A stretch of DNA of 34,064 nucleotides. It comes from Gammaproteobacteria bacterium. Its GTDB lineage: Bacteria; Pseudomonadota; Gammaproteobacteria; SZUA-152. The notes below the pieces were generated by a model that searched no databases, had not been told where the DNA came from, and saw only the letters and a list, made by a program, of their open reading frames with translations. How positions within the stretch are numbered: position 1 is the stretch's first letter; every line of letters starts with the position of its first letter. Both the position numbers and the translations under genes were made by a program. Shown one piece after another: positions 1 to 6,150 of the stretch. The stretch spans positions 1 through 34,064 of the forward strand of contig JAKISS010000030.1 in NCBI GenBank assembly GCA_021648485.1, written 5' to 3'.

Positions 1-108
1 ACTGCACAAGCAAGCTCTTTTGACTTGCCTCAGATACCCATTATTTACTCCGTGATCTATATCTTTCTTCTAACAAAATTAAACTCAGATGGTCATTTTT
101 TATGTTGT

Positions 109-228
109 GCTAACGTCGCAAATCACCGGCAGGCAAAAGTGGCGGTTGTTTTGTGTAAAATGGAGCGCAGCGGAATACACAAAACAAACGACGCTTTTGA
201 CTGTCCGAGTGAATTTGCCTTGTTAGCG
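109..228 (-). other. attC recombination site 1
   Basis: This is an integron attC site belonging to the 202-residue cassette gene at 233-841. On the minus strand it opens with CGCTAAC (228-222) and closes with GTTAGC (114-109). Between them is a long imperfect hairpin whose arms carry TTTTGTGT and ACACAAAA around an unpaired stretch containing aaaatggagc. The length of about 120 bp and the architecture fit attC sites. The site begins just past the gene stop. The end boxes deviate slightly from RYYYAAC/GTTRRRY. Confidence 0.8.
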
Positions 229-232
229 CAAT

Positions 233-841
233 TTACGCACAGTTCTTGATGATTGATCTCATTCTTTCTTTGGTATGTTTCCATAATTCAGAATTCCAAT
301 CGCTTTGTTTTAACTCATTTGTGTAATCTTCTAGGGACTTCTGTAGATTTTTCCCGAATTTGTTCGCATTTATTGTTTTGTTGGCTTCATTAAGCAGTGC
401 TGCATTGTTTTTTCGTGAAATTAACCAGCCACCTGATGTTTCACCTTGATGAAGAATTCCACAACGTATGTTCTTATAGAATTGACTTGGAATATCATTC
501 ACAGCGAATTGCTTAAAATGCTTATCTCTAGTGAAAAATTTTAAGAACGCCAACTCATTTCTGCTTTTAGGCCAGCCCCTATAAAACCCTTCAATGGTTT
601 CAATTAATAGGCAGTAATTGGCCATCATTGAAAATCCATTTTTATAATTTAATTTGTAGTCATCAGAATCAAATGTAAATGCTTTCAGATAGCGACGGAA
701 ATGCCTTTCATACAGGAAGTCTGCTATTTCTATTGTTTTTGCAGCATCACGCCACTTTTCATATTGCTCAACTGTAACATTCTTGGATTCATCACCAGGA
801 ACGTATAGCAAAATGTGTTTTTTCTGGTTCAAGGCAGACAT
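233..841 (-). CDS. Integron cassette protein with HEPN-like Rx4H motif
   Basis: A 202-residue protein encoded by an integron cassette: attC site 2 ends 10 bases upstream of its start and attC site 1 follows its stop. I do not recognise a named family with certainty. It is rich in aromatic and charged residues, with no signal peptide or membrane segment. The central part (residues 67-140) contains NGFSMMANYCLLIETIEGFY and then NIRCGILHQGE. The latter gives R126-x4-H131, the spacing of the catalytic motif of HEPN ribonucleases. HEPN proteins often act as toxins or abortive-infection RNases; assigning that role here is inference from one motif. The start ATG is preceded closely by AAAGGA. The very short leader is normal for cassettes, which usually rely on an external promoter. 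Confidence 0.72.
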   Translation of the reverse strand: MSALNQKKHILLYVPGDESKNVTVEQYEKWRDAAKTIEIADFLYERHFRRYLKAFTFDSDDYKLNYKNGFSMMANYCLLIETIEGFYRGWPKSRNELAFLKFFTRDKHFKQFAVNDIPSQFYKNIRCGILHQGETSGGWLISRKNNAALLNEANKTINANKFGKNLQKSLEDYTNELKQSDWNSELWKHTKERMRSIIKNCA

Positions 842-851
842 TTCCTTTAAG

Positions 852-967
852 CGCTAACGCTCAGCATCAGCGGCAGCCCAAAGCGGTGTTTTTTTGTGTA
901 AAATGGAGCTTGCGACATACACAAAAAAACACCGCTTTGGGCTGTCCGCTGGATGCAATTGTTAGCC
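852..967 (-). other. attC recombination site 2
   Basis: This attC site follows the cassette gene at 968-1822. On the minus strand it runs from GGCTAAC (967-961) to GTTAGCG (858-852). It folds into an almost perfect hairpin: GCGGTGTTTTTTTGTGT pairs with ACACAAAAAAACACCGC around an unpaired aaaatggagcttgcgacat. The unpaired segment is nearly the same as in attC site 1, so these two sites are of one type. Confidence 0.85.
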
Positions 968-1822
968 CTATTTATTCCAATAGTCTGTTGCCATTTGCGC
1001 AATTTTAACAAATAGCTCCCTACTCCCTTGAATAGCTTTTTTGTCGGTAGTAATTCTTAGACTCTTGCGTTTGTGGACGTAAGATATACTGTGCTCATCA
1101 AGTAGCTCTTTTGCTTCATCCATTAGATGAGATGCAACCCTAAAACCGAGCAATACTTTTCCTCCGCTTCGCTTATGAACCCAAAAATAGTTATTGTTGT
1201 GTGTAGTGATTGCAATATAGTGTTTCGTGTAATTTAGCGATGACTCGCCAATAACCTCCGACACTTCCTCTCGAAGTAAATTTGCTGTATCAATTACCCA
1301 TTGAGCCTTATTTTTCCAATACTTCTCATCGAATATTTCATTGCTGATTGATGAGCCATCGTCAATTTCTTCAAACGTATCCAGTACTTTAACGAAATTA
1401 AGCGACTTAACACCACCAACCTCGATCACATTGGTCTGAATGGCGATTATTGGTATGGAATGGCTTAAAAGCTGAATTACGTTAAAAAACCGGCGTGTAA
1501 TTGATTCAGCAACCAGAACAGCATAATGTTGCCTTTGCGGCCATTTCCGTTTCTCATTATCCCAATATTCAATTGTTCGAATGATGTGTGATTCATCTGT
1601 TTCACCCAGCATACATTCAACTTCATACATTGAATCATCTTCTGGATTTTTTAGTAAAATATCTAGCCTTCCGCCACTAGATTGCCTTCGTTCTTTATCA
1701 ATAGCATCAAGCTCACCTAACCCTAGACAGTTTGGATTATTATAGATTTGATCTTGTAACCAATATTCATCAAGCCCACACTCTCTTATCGTAAGAGTAT
1801 TCGCAATTGGCATGCTTTCCAT
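968..1822 (-). CDS. Integron cassette protein, PD-(D/E)XK nuclease-like
   Basis: A 284-residue protein lying between two attC sites. I chose the ATG at 1822 because AGGAG sits five bases upstream; a GTG at 1828 overlaps that ribosome binding site. The N-terminal half has GGRLDIL followed by YEVECMLGETDESH, giving D54, E67 and E69. That is the arrangement of acidic residues of a PD-(D/E)XK nuclease core, with a DESHIIRTIEYWD stretch after it; the usual lysine is not in its standard place. Residues 95-130 alternate hydrophobic strands (YAVLVAE, IPIIAIQ) typical of that fold. The C-terminal 80 residues (WVHKRSGGKVLLGFRVA onward) look like a separate small domain similar to DUF5655-type tails. 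DNA cleavage is inferred from the motif only. No membrane segments. The gene is AT-rich compared with the sdh genes, as expected of a transferred cassette. Confidence 0.72.
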   Translation of the reverse strand: MESMPIANTLTIRECGLDEYWLQDQIYNNPNCLGLGELDAIDKERRQSSGGRLDILLKNPEDDSMYEVECMLGETDESHIIRTIEYWDNEKRKWPQRQHYAVLVAESITRRFFNVIQLLSHSIPIIAIQTNVIEVGGVKSLNFVKVLDTFEEIDDGSSISNEIFDEKYWKNKAQWVIDTANLLREEVSEVIGESSLNYTKHYIAITTHNNNYFWVHKRSGGKVLLGFRVASHLMDEAKELLDEHSISYVHKRKSLRITTDKKAIQGSRELFVKIAQMATDYWNK

Positions 1823-1844
1823 TTTCACTCCTGACTTTTTATGG

Positions 1845-1956
1845 GGCTAACGTCAGCAATAACCGGCGTTTTGTAGCGGTGAGAGGCTTGTGCTAGGCTC
1901 TTTTAGCACAAACGAACACTGCGGAAAAACGTCCGAGTTAATTGCTTTTGTTAGGC
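1845..1956 (-). other. attC recombination site 3
   Basis: This site follows the zinc-ribbon/HEPN cassette gene and overlaps its last six codons. On the minus strand it runs from GCCTAAC (1956-1950) to GTTAGCC (1851-1845). The inner hairpin pairs TTGTGCTA with TAGCACAA. The stem sequence is unlike sites 1 and 2, so this cassette probably came from a different source. Confidence 0.82.
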
Positions 1957-2744
1957 CCGTTTTCACTCTGATTTATAATTTTATCTATATGCTCACTACT
2001 TACCGTTTCTAGCTCTAGCGTTGATCCGTTTCCGGATAAGCCGCATACGTTACACGCCCCCATGAAGCTTTCTTTAAAGCCTGGTGTTTTGTCTTTCTCG
2101 CGCTCTATTACACCTTTTAGGCAAAGTGGGCAACGAAGTTGGTATTGAGAAATATAGCCATGTTCTTCTATATCTGTGATTTCACACTCTTGCCAGAATA
2201 ATTTCCCATCTTTTAAAAGCTTATCTCTAACCTTCTCATCAGGAAAATCTGAAAGTCGCGGCGACTTGCAGCCGTTGGCAAAAGTTGCTTCTAAAAGCAT
2301 CATACTTTGTAGGCACACAGATCGGAATAGATCATCATCTGTTGTTACGAAATAGGGATCAATTTTCATTTTCTGCAGGAGGATCATAACTTTTTTATTC
2401 GCCTTTTCTAAATCTAGTTCGTGAGCATAGACGTTTCGGAGTCGGTTTATTGCCACAATATTGCTATAAAGATCTTCCTCTATAATTTCTTTATTATTTA
2501 GATGGTTAACTTTTTTATTAAAAGTCATCCGGTCAATTTTTTCTGCCCCAATACCATTTAGAATTTTATCGAGCCAGTATTCGACATAAAGGTGGAGTGT
2601 TATAACATGGCTTCTGAGTGGATTTGGGTCAAAAATTTCTTCCATCAAATTATCGTACACGCCATCCTCAGGGATCGCATATTTGGAACGCCTAGAATCA
2701 GCCAACATTGCGAACATAACTGGTTTATTGTCTTCCTCCATCAC
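1938..2744 (-). CDS. Integron cassette protein, HEPN-like domain plus zinc ribbon
   Basis: A 268-residue protein that is the first gene of the visible array. The start is GTG at 2744, with AGAGG eight bases upstream; an ATG follows directly. Residues 45-125 are helical and contain INRLRNVYAHEL, giving R103-x4-H108 in an RN-x3-H context that matches HEPN ribonuclease domains well. Residues 205-234 hold two CxxC pairs (C205/C208 and C231/C234), a zinc ribbon that may bind nucleic acid. The stop codon lies inside attC site 3, so the cassette recombination box encodes part of the C-terminus. HEPN proteins with extra nucleic-acid-binding modules are common in toxin-antitoxin and phage-defence loci. 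That role here is inference; no partner antitoxin is seen in the same cassette. Confidence 0.75.
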   Translation of the reverse strand: MMEEDNKPVMFAMLADSRRSKYAIPEDGVYDNLMEEIFDPNPLRSHVITLHLYVEYWLDKILNGIGAEKIDRMTFNKKVNHLNNKEIIEEDLYSNIVAINRLRNVYAHELDLEKANKKVMILLQKMKIDPYFVTTDDDLFRSVCLQSMMLLEATFANGCKSPRLSDFPDEKVRDKLLKDGKLFWQECEITDIEEHGYISQYQLRCPLCLKGVIEREKDKTPGFKESFMGACNVCGLSGNGSTLELETVSSEHIDKIINQSENGPNKSN

Positions 2745-2826
2745 AACGTTTTCCTCTTTGCCATATATTCGTTTCCAGAAGGAGCGTACGGATGCCCCGA
2801 CACATTAACACTGCCACGTTCGAGGG

Positions 2827-2833
2827 GCCTAAC
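2827..2833 (-). other. Upstream cassette junction core site
   Basis: On the minus strand this is GTTAGGC, the core crossover sequence expected at the upstream end of the first cassette. It could be the R' box of an attI site or of an attC site lost from upstream. No matching hairpin partner is visible at higher coordinates, which slightly favours attI or a remnant. Confidence 0.45.
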
Positions 2834-3226
2834 TTATTAGTATCAGGCACATTCGCCCGGTTACCCAGTGGTATTGAGCGAAGAATCAGGCAAGTTTACC
2901 TGATAACCACAGAAGACCGGTCAATTTTCCCTGATAGTAGATATTGAGGGGCTTTCAGGCATATCTGCCTGTTATTTTATCAAAACTCGATTTCCAGAAC
3001 GTTGCCCATTTCAACACAACATTCCGGCACTCTCATAAACAAGCCCTTCCCTCTCCCTCGCCTCCACAGCGTTACAAATTCCATGCGCATTTATACCACT
3101 CTTTTTCAAGAAACCCTCTCTCATTAGTATTTTGCACGTAAAACAGGTCTCTTTTTGTATATCGGGCATATAAAATGTACAAAAATCAGGCAAAAATAAA
3201 AAAGACTCTGACTCCTTTAATGCTTT
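2834..3226. repeat. Gene-free stretch with four related palindromes
   Basis: No convincing gene lies between the cassette array and the HTTM gene. Four imperfect palindromes occur at 2843-2864, 2886-2907, 2916-2937 and 2955-2976. They resemble TCAGGCAnnTnTGCCTGA (second copy: tcaggcaagtttacctga). Partial copies may occur at 3142, 3164 and 3186. They could be operators for a dimeric regulator, integrase-binding sequences beside an attI-like site, or decayed repeats. The minus-strand sequence just after the HTTM stop (GGAGTCAGAGTC followed by T-rich sequence, about 3190-3218) may serve as a weak terminator. Confidence 0.5.
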
Positions 3227-3916
3227 TCAGCCCACCATAATAAAGCGTGATTGAAACCAGAGTATGGATGGATAGGCGGCGATCCATATCCAGAAAAATC
3301 GATTCAAGCCAAACAGGCAGGCATTGGCAAAATGAAAGCTTGCGGCAATAATCAGTGCGATAATCAGGCTGATACGTGACAATAATAACAACGGAAAAAT
3401 CAATTCAAAAATCATCACTCCCCAGGCCATGACAAAAAGTATGCGGGATGATTTCGACCATTGTCGTAAAGATTCACTGACGGGATAGGTGGAAAACTGA
3501 AAAACATCACATAAGGCGCGACCACTTCGCCATTCCGGGTTTATTATTTTTACCCAGCCTGAAAAAAAATATGAAAAAACCAACTGTAAAGCGAGATAAC
3601 CAAAGGCCATTTCCTGCCAGCGTTGTGTGGGGGCGATATATACCAGACACAGGCAAAACAGGATTAATAAACTCATGCGGTCAGAGCCGCCATTGTAGGG
3701 GCCTTGAAAACGGTGCAGCATTGCCAGTCCTAATAAAAACAACAAGATCGCAACCCAGGTGGTTTGAAAACCGATCATCAGTAATATCGCTAAAACAAAA
3801 CGCGGTATAAACAGGTGTCGTTCGTTTGCAAAACGCGTGAAGTGTTCGATGCTTTGTTGGGCAAAGGCAAAGCCCAGTAAAATTTCGGTCAGCCGAACGG
3901 CATCATCGAAGTTCAC
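3227..3916 (-). CDS. HTTM (gamma-carboxylase-like) membrane protein
   Basis: A 229-residue polytopic membrane protein with about six hydrophobic segments. Signature stretches are YFFSGWVKIINPEWRSGRAL and FHFANACLFGLNRFFWIWIA. These are typical of the HTTM family, the membrane domain related to vitamin K-dependent gamma-glutamyl carboxylase. Bacterial HTTM proteins are poorly characterised, and the substrate cannot be read from sequence. The start overlaps the upstream gene by four bases (ATGA), so the two are translationally coupled. It is the last gene of the run that begins with sdhC, so it is probably co-transcribed with succinate dehydrogenase genes, at least in part. Confidence 0.75.
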   Translation of the reverse strand: MNFDDAVRLTEILLGFAFAQQSIEHFTRFANERHLFIPRFVLAILLMIGFQTTWVAILLFLLGLAMLHRFQGPYNGGSDRMSLLILFCLCLVYIAPTQRWQEMAFGYLALQLVFSYFFSGWVKIINPEWRSGRALCDVFQFSTYPVSESLRQWSKSSRILFVMAWGVMIFELIFPLLLLSRISLIIALIIAASFHFANACLFGLNRFFWIWIAAYPSILWFQSRFIMVG

Positions 3917-4368
3917 GTTTTTTCCTGTGCGGATAACGGTTGAATACGTGAATGAAAAACTATTTGTTGTTGGAGTCGGGAGTCTTGTCGCTGCACCAGT
4001 AGCAGCCGAAATTGTAAGTGTGTTGCATTTCCCGTTAAACCTGCATGATTGGCTTTGAGTTCGGCAATAATACGTTTCAGGATTTCATCTTCACTGTGTT
4101 GTGTTGGCTGTTGCAAAATGCGCTCTGCACAGCTAATCAAGAACAGCGATTCATTACGCTCCGGGTTCCAGAACATGCGTCCGAGCATTTGCAGAAATGA
4201 AAGGTGTGCCGGGCGTGGACGAAATTCACGCCATTCACTTTTTTCACCTGAAGAGACGGTTGCTGAATGCAATAGTGCGAATTGTAGTCGCGGTGAGGGG
4301 GCGATAACGTCGAAAAACCGCCAGGAAGGAATCACCGCAGGGAGGAGCAGTTTCAGGATATGGCGCAT
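3913..4368 (-). CDS. Conserved hypothetical protein, partner of HTTM protein
   Basis: A 151-residue protein that overlaps the following HTTM gene by four bases and starts 16 bases after ygfX. The N-terminus is hydrophobic (MRHILKLLLPAVIPSWRFFD) but short for a full membrane span. The rest is soluble and arginine-rich, with the ordered segment EWREFRPRPAHLSFLQMLGR and then RNESLFLISCAERI. I recall proteins of this kind beside HTTM genes in other gammaproteobacteria but know no function. The coupling suggests that it works with the HTTM protein. No catalytic motif is evident. Confidence 0.65.
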   Translation of the reverse strand: MRHILKLLLPAVIPSWRFFDVIAPSPRLQFALLHSATVSSGEKSEWREFRPRPAHLSFLQMLGRMFWNPERNESLFLISCAERILQQPTQHSEDEILKRIIAELKANHAGLTGNATHLQFRLLLVQRQDSRLQQQIVFHSRIQPLSAQEKT

Positions 4369-4384
4369 GGTCAGCGAACCATGT

Positions 4385-4843
4385 TTAACGACCCTTTACC
4401 GATTTTCCTGCTACTTTCAGGCGTACACGTAATTCCCGGAAGGTTTCTTTGTCCAGGGCATCCGGGGCCAGTGTAAATGTTAACAGGCTCCGTTGGTTCT
4501 CCCGCCGGAAATTCAATACTACCAGCCATGGGTGTACGTATGTGGATTCGTGCAGGCTGGCTTTTATCTGTGTACCATCGGCGGTTTCCAATACCCATTC
4601 GTCATCGGTTTGCCAGGTGAGTATCTGCACGCCGCCCTCCCCTATTCTGCCGGGCTGTTTGCGTATGGCAATGGTCAGGCTCACCAGCAGTACGACAGCA
4701 ATGCCGATTTTTGTCATCATGCTTAAATCCAGCGGAAACAGGACGGCGATGGCCCCGAGATGACCAGCGGTCAAGAGCCCGACAAGAATACGGGATGCTT
4801 CAGGTTGCAGCCTGAGCGGCTGCGCGAATTTTGTTGACGACAT
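4385..4843 (-). CDS. ygfX: YgfX-like inner membrane protein
   Basis: A 152-residue protein with two adjacent membrane segments (about residues 19-37 and 42-60) followed by a soluble beta-rich domain (ILTWQTDDEWVLETADG, then HPWLVVLNFR). This is the layout of E. coli YgfX (CptA). It overlaps the end of sdhE by 44 bases, the same gene pair as in E. coli. There YgfX has been described both as a partner of SdhE and as a toxin affecting cytoskeletal proteins. Linkage to the sdh operon here favours a role tied to SdhE and flavinylation, though the molecular activity is not evident. Sequence similarity is modest; the neighbourhood supplies much of the confidence. Confidence 0.78.
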   Translation of the reverse strand: MSSTKFAQPLRLQPEASRILVGLLTAGHLGAIAVLFPLDLSMMTKIGIAVVLLVSLTIAIRKQPGRIGEGGVQILTWQTDDEWVLETADGTQIKASLHESTYVHPWLVVLNFRRENQRSLLTFTLAPDALDKETFRELRVRLKVAGKSVKGR

Positions 4844-5057
4844 GGGCAGTATCCGGGTCTGAGGGCACGGTGCGGCCCATCAGGTATTCAAGTAACAGGT
4901 TATCGTGACAGGTTAACAAGTTTTCAAATTGATCGCGCTCATTTTTTGCCAGATCATCAAAACCATGCTGAAGAAAACTGTGCAACATGTCGTCCAGCTC
5001 CAGCATGCCTCGACGACATTGCCAATGAAGGCGGTTTTTGTCGGCGATGTTTGTCAC
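4800..5057 (-). CDS. sdhE: FAD assembly factor SdhE
   Basis: An 85-residue protein, the normal size for SdhE, which promotes covalent attachment of FAD to SdhA. It has the signature RGMLELD (RGxxE motif, residues 16-20), which in characterised homologues contacts the flavoprotein. The start is GTG at 5057, overlapping the sdhB stop as GTGA, which indicates translational coupling. Placement directly after sdhB, inside the sdh operon, differs from E. coli, where sdhE lies elsewhere, and supports the assignment. Its 3' end overlaps ygfX. Confidence 0.9.
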   Translation of the reverse strand: MTNIADKNRLHWQCRRGMLELDDMLHSFLQHGFDDLAKNERDQFENLLTCHDNLLLEYLMGRTVPSDPDTAHVVNKIRAAAQAAT

Positions 5058-5749
5058 ACCAGGTGTTTCAGCATCATTTTTTTGATGTTGCCGATGGCTT
5101 TTGTGGGGTTAAGCCCTTTGGGGCAGACATCCATGCAGTTCATGATACTGTGACAGCGGAACAAACGATACGCGCCTTCGAGTTCTTCGAGACGTTCAGC
5201 GGTGGCCTGGTCACGGCTGTCGGCCAAAAAGCGCCAGGATTGCAACAGAGCTGCCGGGCCGCGAAATTTGTCCGGGTTCCACCAGAATGAGGGGCAGGCG
5301 GTTGAGCAGGCTCCGCACAAAATACATTCGTATAAACCATCAAGCTGATCACGTTGTTCAGGGGTTTGCAGGTATTCCGTTTCCGGTTCGGGGTCATGCA
5401 CGGTAAGCCAGGGTTTGACGGAACGATACTGGTGATAAAACGGGCGCATATCGACCACGAGATCACGCACAATCGGCAGGCCCGGTAGCGGACGCACTTC
5501 GATGGGTTCTTTAAGTGAGTTCAGGGGGGTGATGCAGGCCAGTCCGTTGCGGCCGTTGATATTCATGGCATCGGAACCACATACACCTTCACCACAGGAG
5601 CGCCGGAAGCTCAGACTGTCATCTTCTTCTTTAATCTGAAACAGTGCATCCAGCAGCATGTCTCCCGCATTAATATCAGCCAGCGTGTATTCCTGCATGC
5701 GCGGTTTTTTATCGGTTTCGGGATTGTAACGGTGAATCAAAAATCGCAT
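5054..5749 (-). CDS. sdhB: Succinate dehydrogenase iron-sulfur subunit
   Basis: A 231-residue subunit that carries electrons from SdhA to the membrane anchor of complex II. The [2Fe-2S] ligands are C52, C57, D60 and C72, with the aspartate in the third position as in E. coli SdhB. The [4Fe-4S] ligands are C142, C145, C148 and C209. The [3Fe-4S] ligands are C152, C199 and C205. All expected ligands are present and the length is normal. Its ribosome binding site AAGGA lies about eight bases upstream. In an intact operon it would directly follow the sdhA stop; a 388-bp segment now separates the two genes, so coupling with sdhA may be weakened. Confidence 0.97.
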   Translation of the reverse strand: MRFLIHRYNPETDKKPRMQEYTLADINAGDMLLDALFQIKEEDDSLSFRRSCGEGVCGSDAMNINGRNGLACITPLNSLKEPIEVRPLPGLPIVRDLVVDMRPFYHQYRSVKPWLTVHDPEPETEYLQTPEQRDQLDGLYECILCGACSTACPSFWWNPDKFRGPAALLQSWRFLADSRDQATAERLEELEGAYRLFRCHSIMNCMDVCPKGLNPTKAIGNIKKMMLKHLV

Positions 5750-6045
5750 GGTAACGTTCCTTGGGAACTTTTCGTTATCGTGTTTTCGCTAAACTTGTTT
5801 CTGATTTGATAATTTTTTTCTGTTTTTTTATACACTAAAAACGATACACAGGATATCAACAATATACCAATATCAATCATTACCAACAGAGGTATTGGAC
5901 TCTCCCATTTATCCATATTAGTCGTTCGGTCAAAGTAGGGGGCACCATTTCCATAAGCTTCCATTATGGCAGTATAATTTATCCATCCGACAAAACAATA
6001 AGCGACAATGAAGACTGAAATTACCAGGGTTTTAAAAAAATGCAT
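5737..6045 (-). CDS. Small membrane protein in the sdhA-sdhB insertion
   Basis: A 102-residue frame between sdhA and sdhB that I do not recognise. It has two hydrophobic segments (about residues 5-22 and 52-71) separated by a polar loop with GNGAPYFDRTTNMDKWESP, then a lysine- and asparagine-rich tail. The DNA is visibly more AT-rich than the flanking sdh genes. The last codons run through the terminal inverted repeat of the insertion and over the sdhB ribosome binding site, ending 13 bases inside sdhB. The native stop was therefore probably lost, or the tail is fortuitous. It may be a passenger gene of a small mobile element. Translation is unproven. Confidence 0.45.
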   Translation of the reverse strand: MHFFKTLVISVFIVAYCFVGWINYTAIMEAYGNGAPYFDRTTNMDKWESPIPLLVMIDIGILLISCVSFLVYKKTEKNYQIRNKFSENTITKSSQGTLPCDF

Positions 6046-6150
6046 TTTAATTGTATGTGACTGAAAAATGCCAACAAGTGCTTTTTTAACCCGGAAAAAT
6101 CAAATATTTCAGGCTTAAAGTTTCCGCTCACAACTTAGCTAAAAGTTCCC
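5763..6150. mobile_element. 388-bp insertion with terminal inverted repeats
   Basis: GGGAACTTTT at 5763-5772 is the exact inverse of AAAAGTTCCC at 6141-6150. Read on the minus strand, sdhA ends TTTATTAA directly before the element and AAGGAACGTTACCATG (sdhB) follows it. Removing the element and one AA leaves a perfect compact junction, TTATTAAGGAACGTTACC then ATG. This looks like insertion of a small element with a 2-bp AA target duplication. No transposase is encoded, so movement would need help in trans. Each end also resembles the GGAACTT -35 element of extracytoplasmic sigma factors, an alternative meaning for the repeats. Confidence 0.6.

Noticed and set aside
25-249. A 74-residue plus-strand frame
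   Set aside because: It spans attC site 1, including its hairpin arms, and has no recognisable protein character.
2843-2976. CRISPR array
   Set aside because: The repeated units are short diverged palindromes with uneven spacing of about 30-43 bp, and no cas gene is present.
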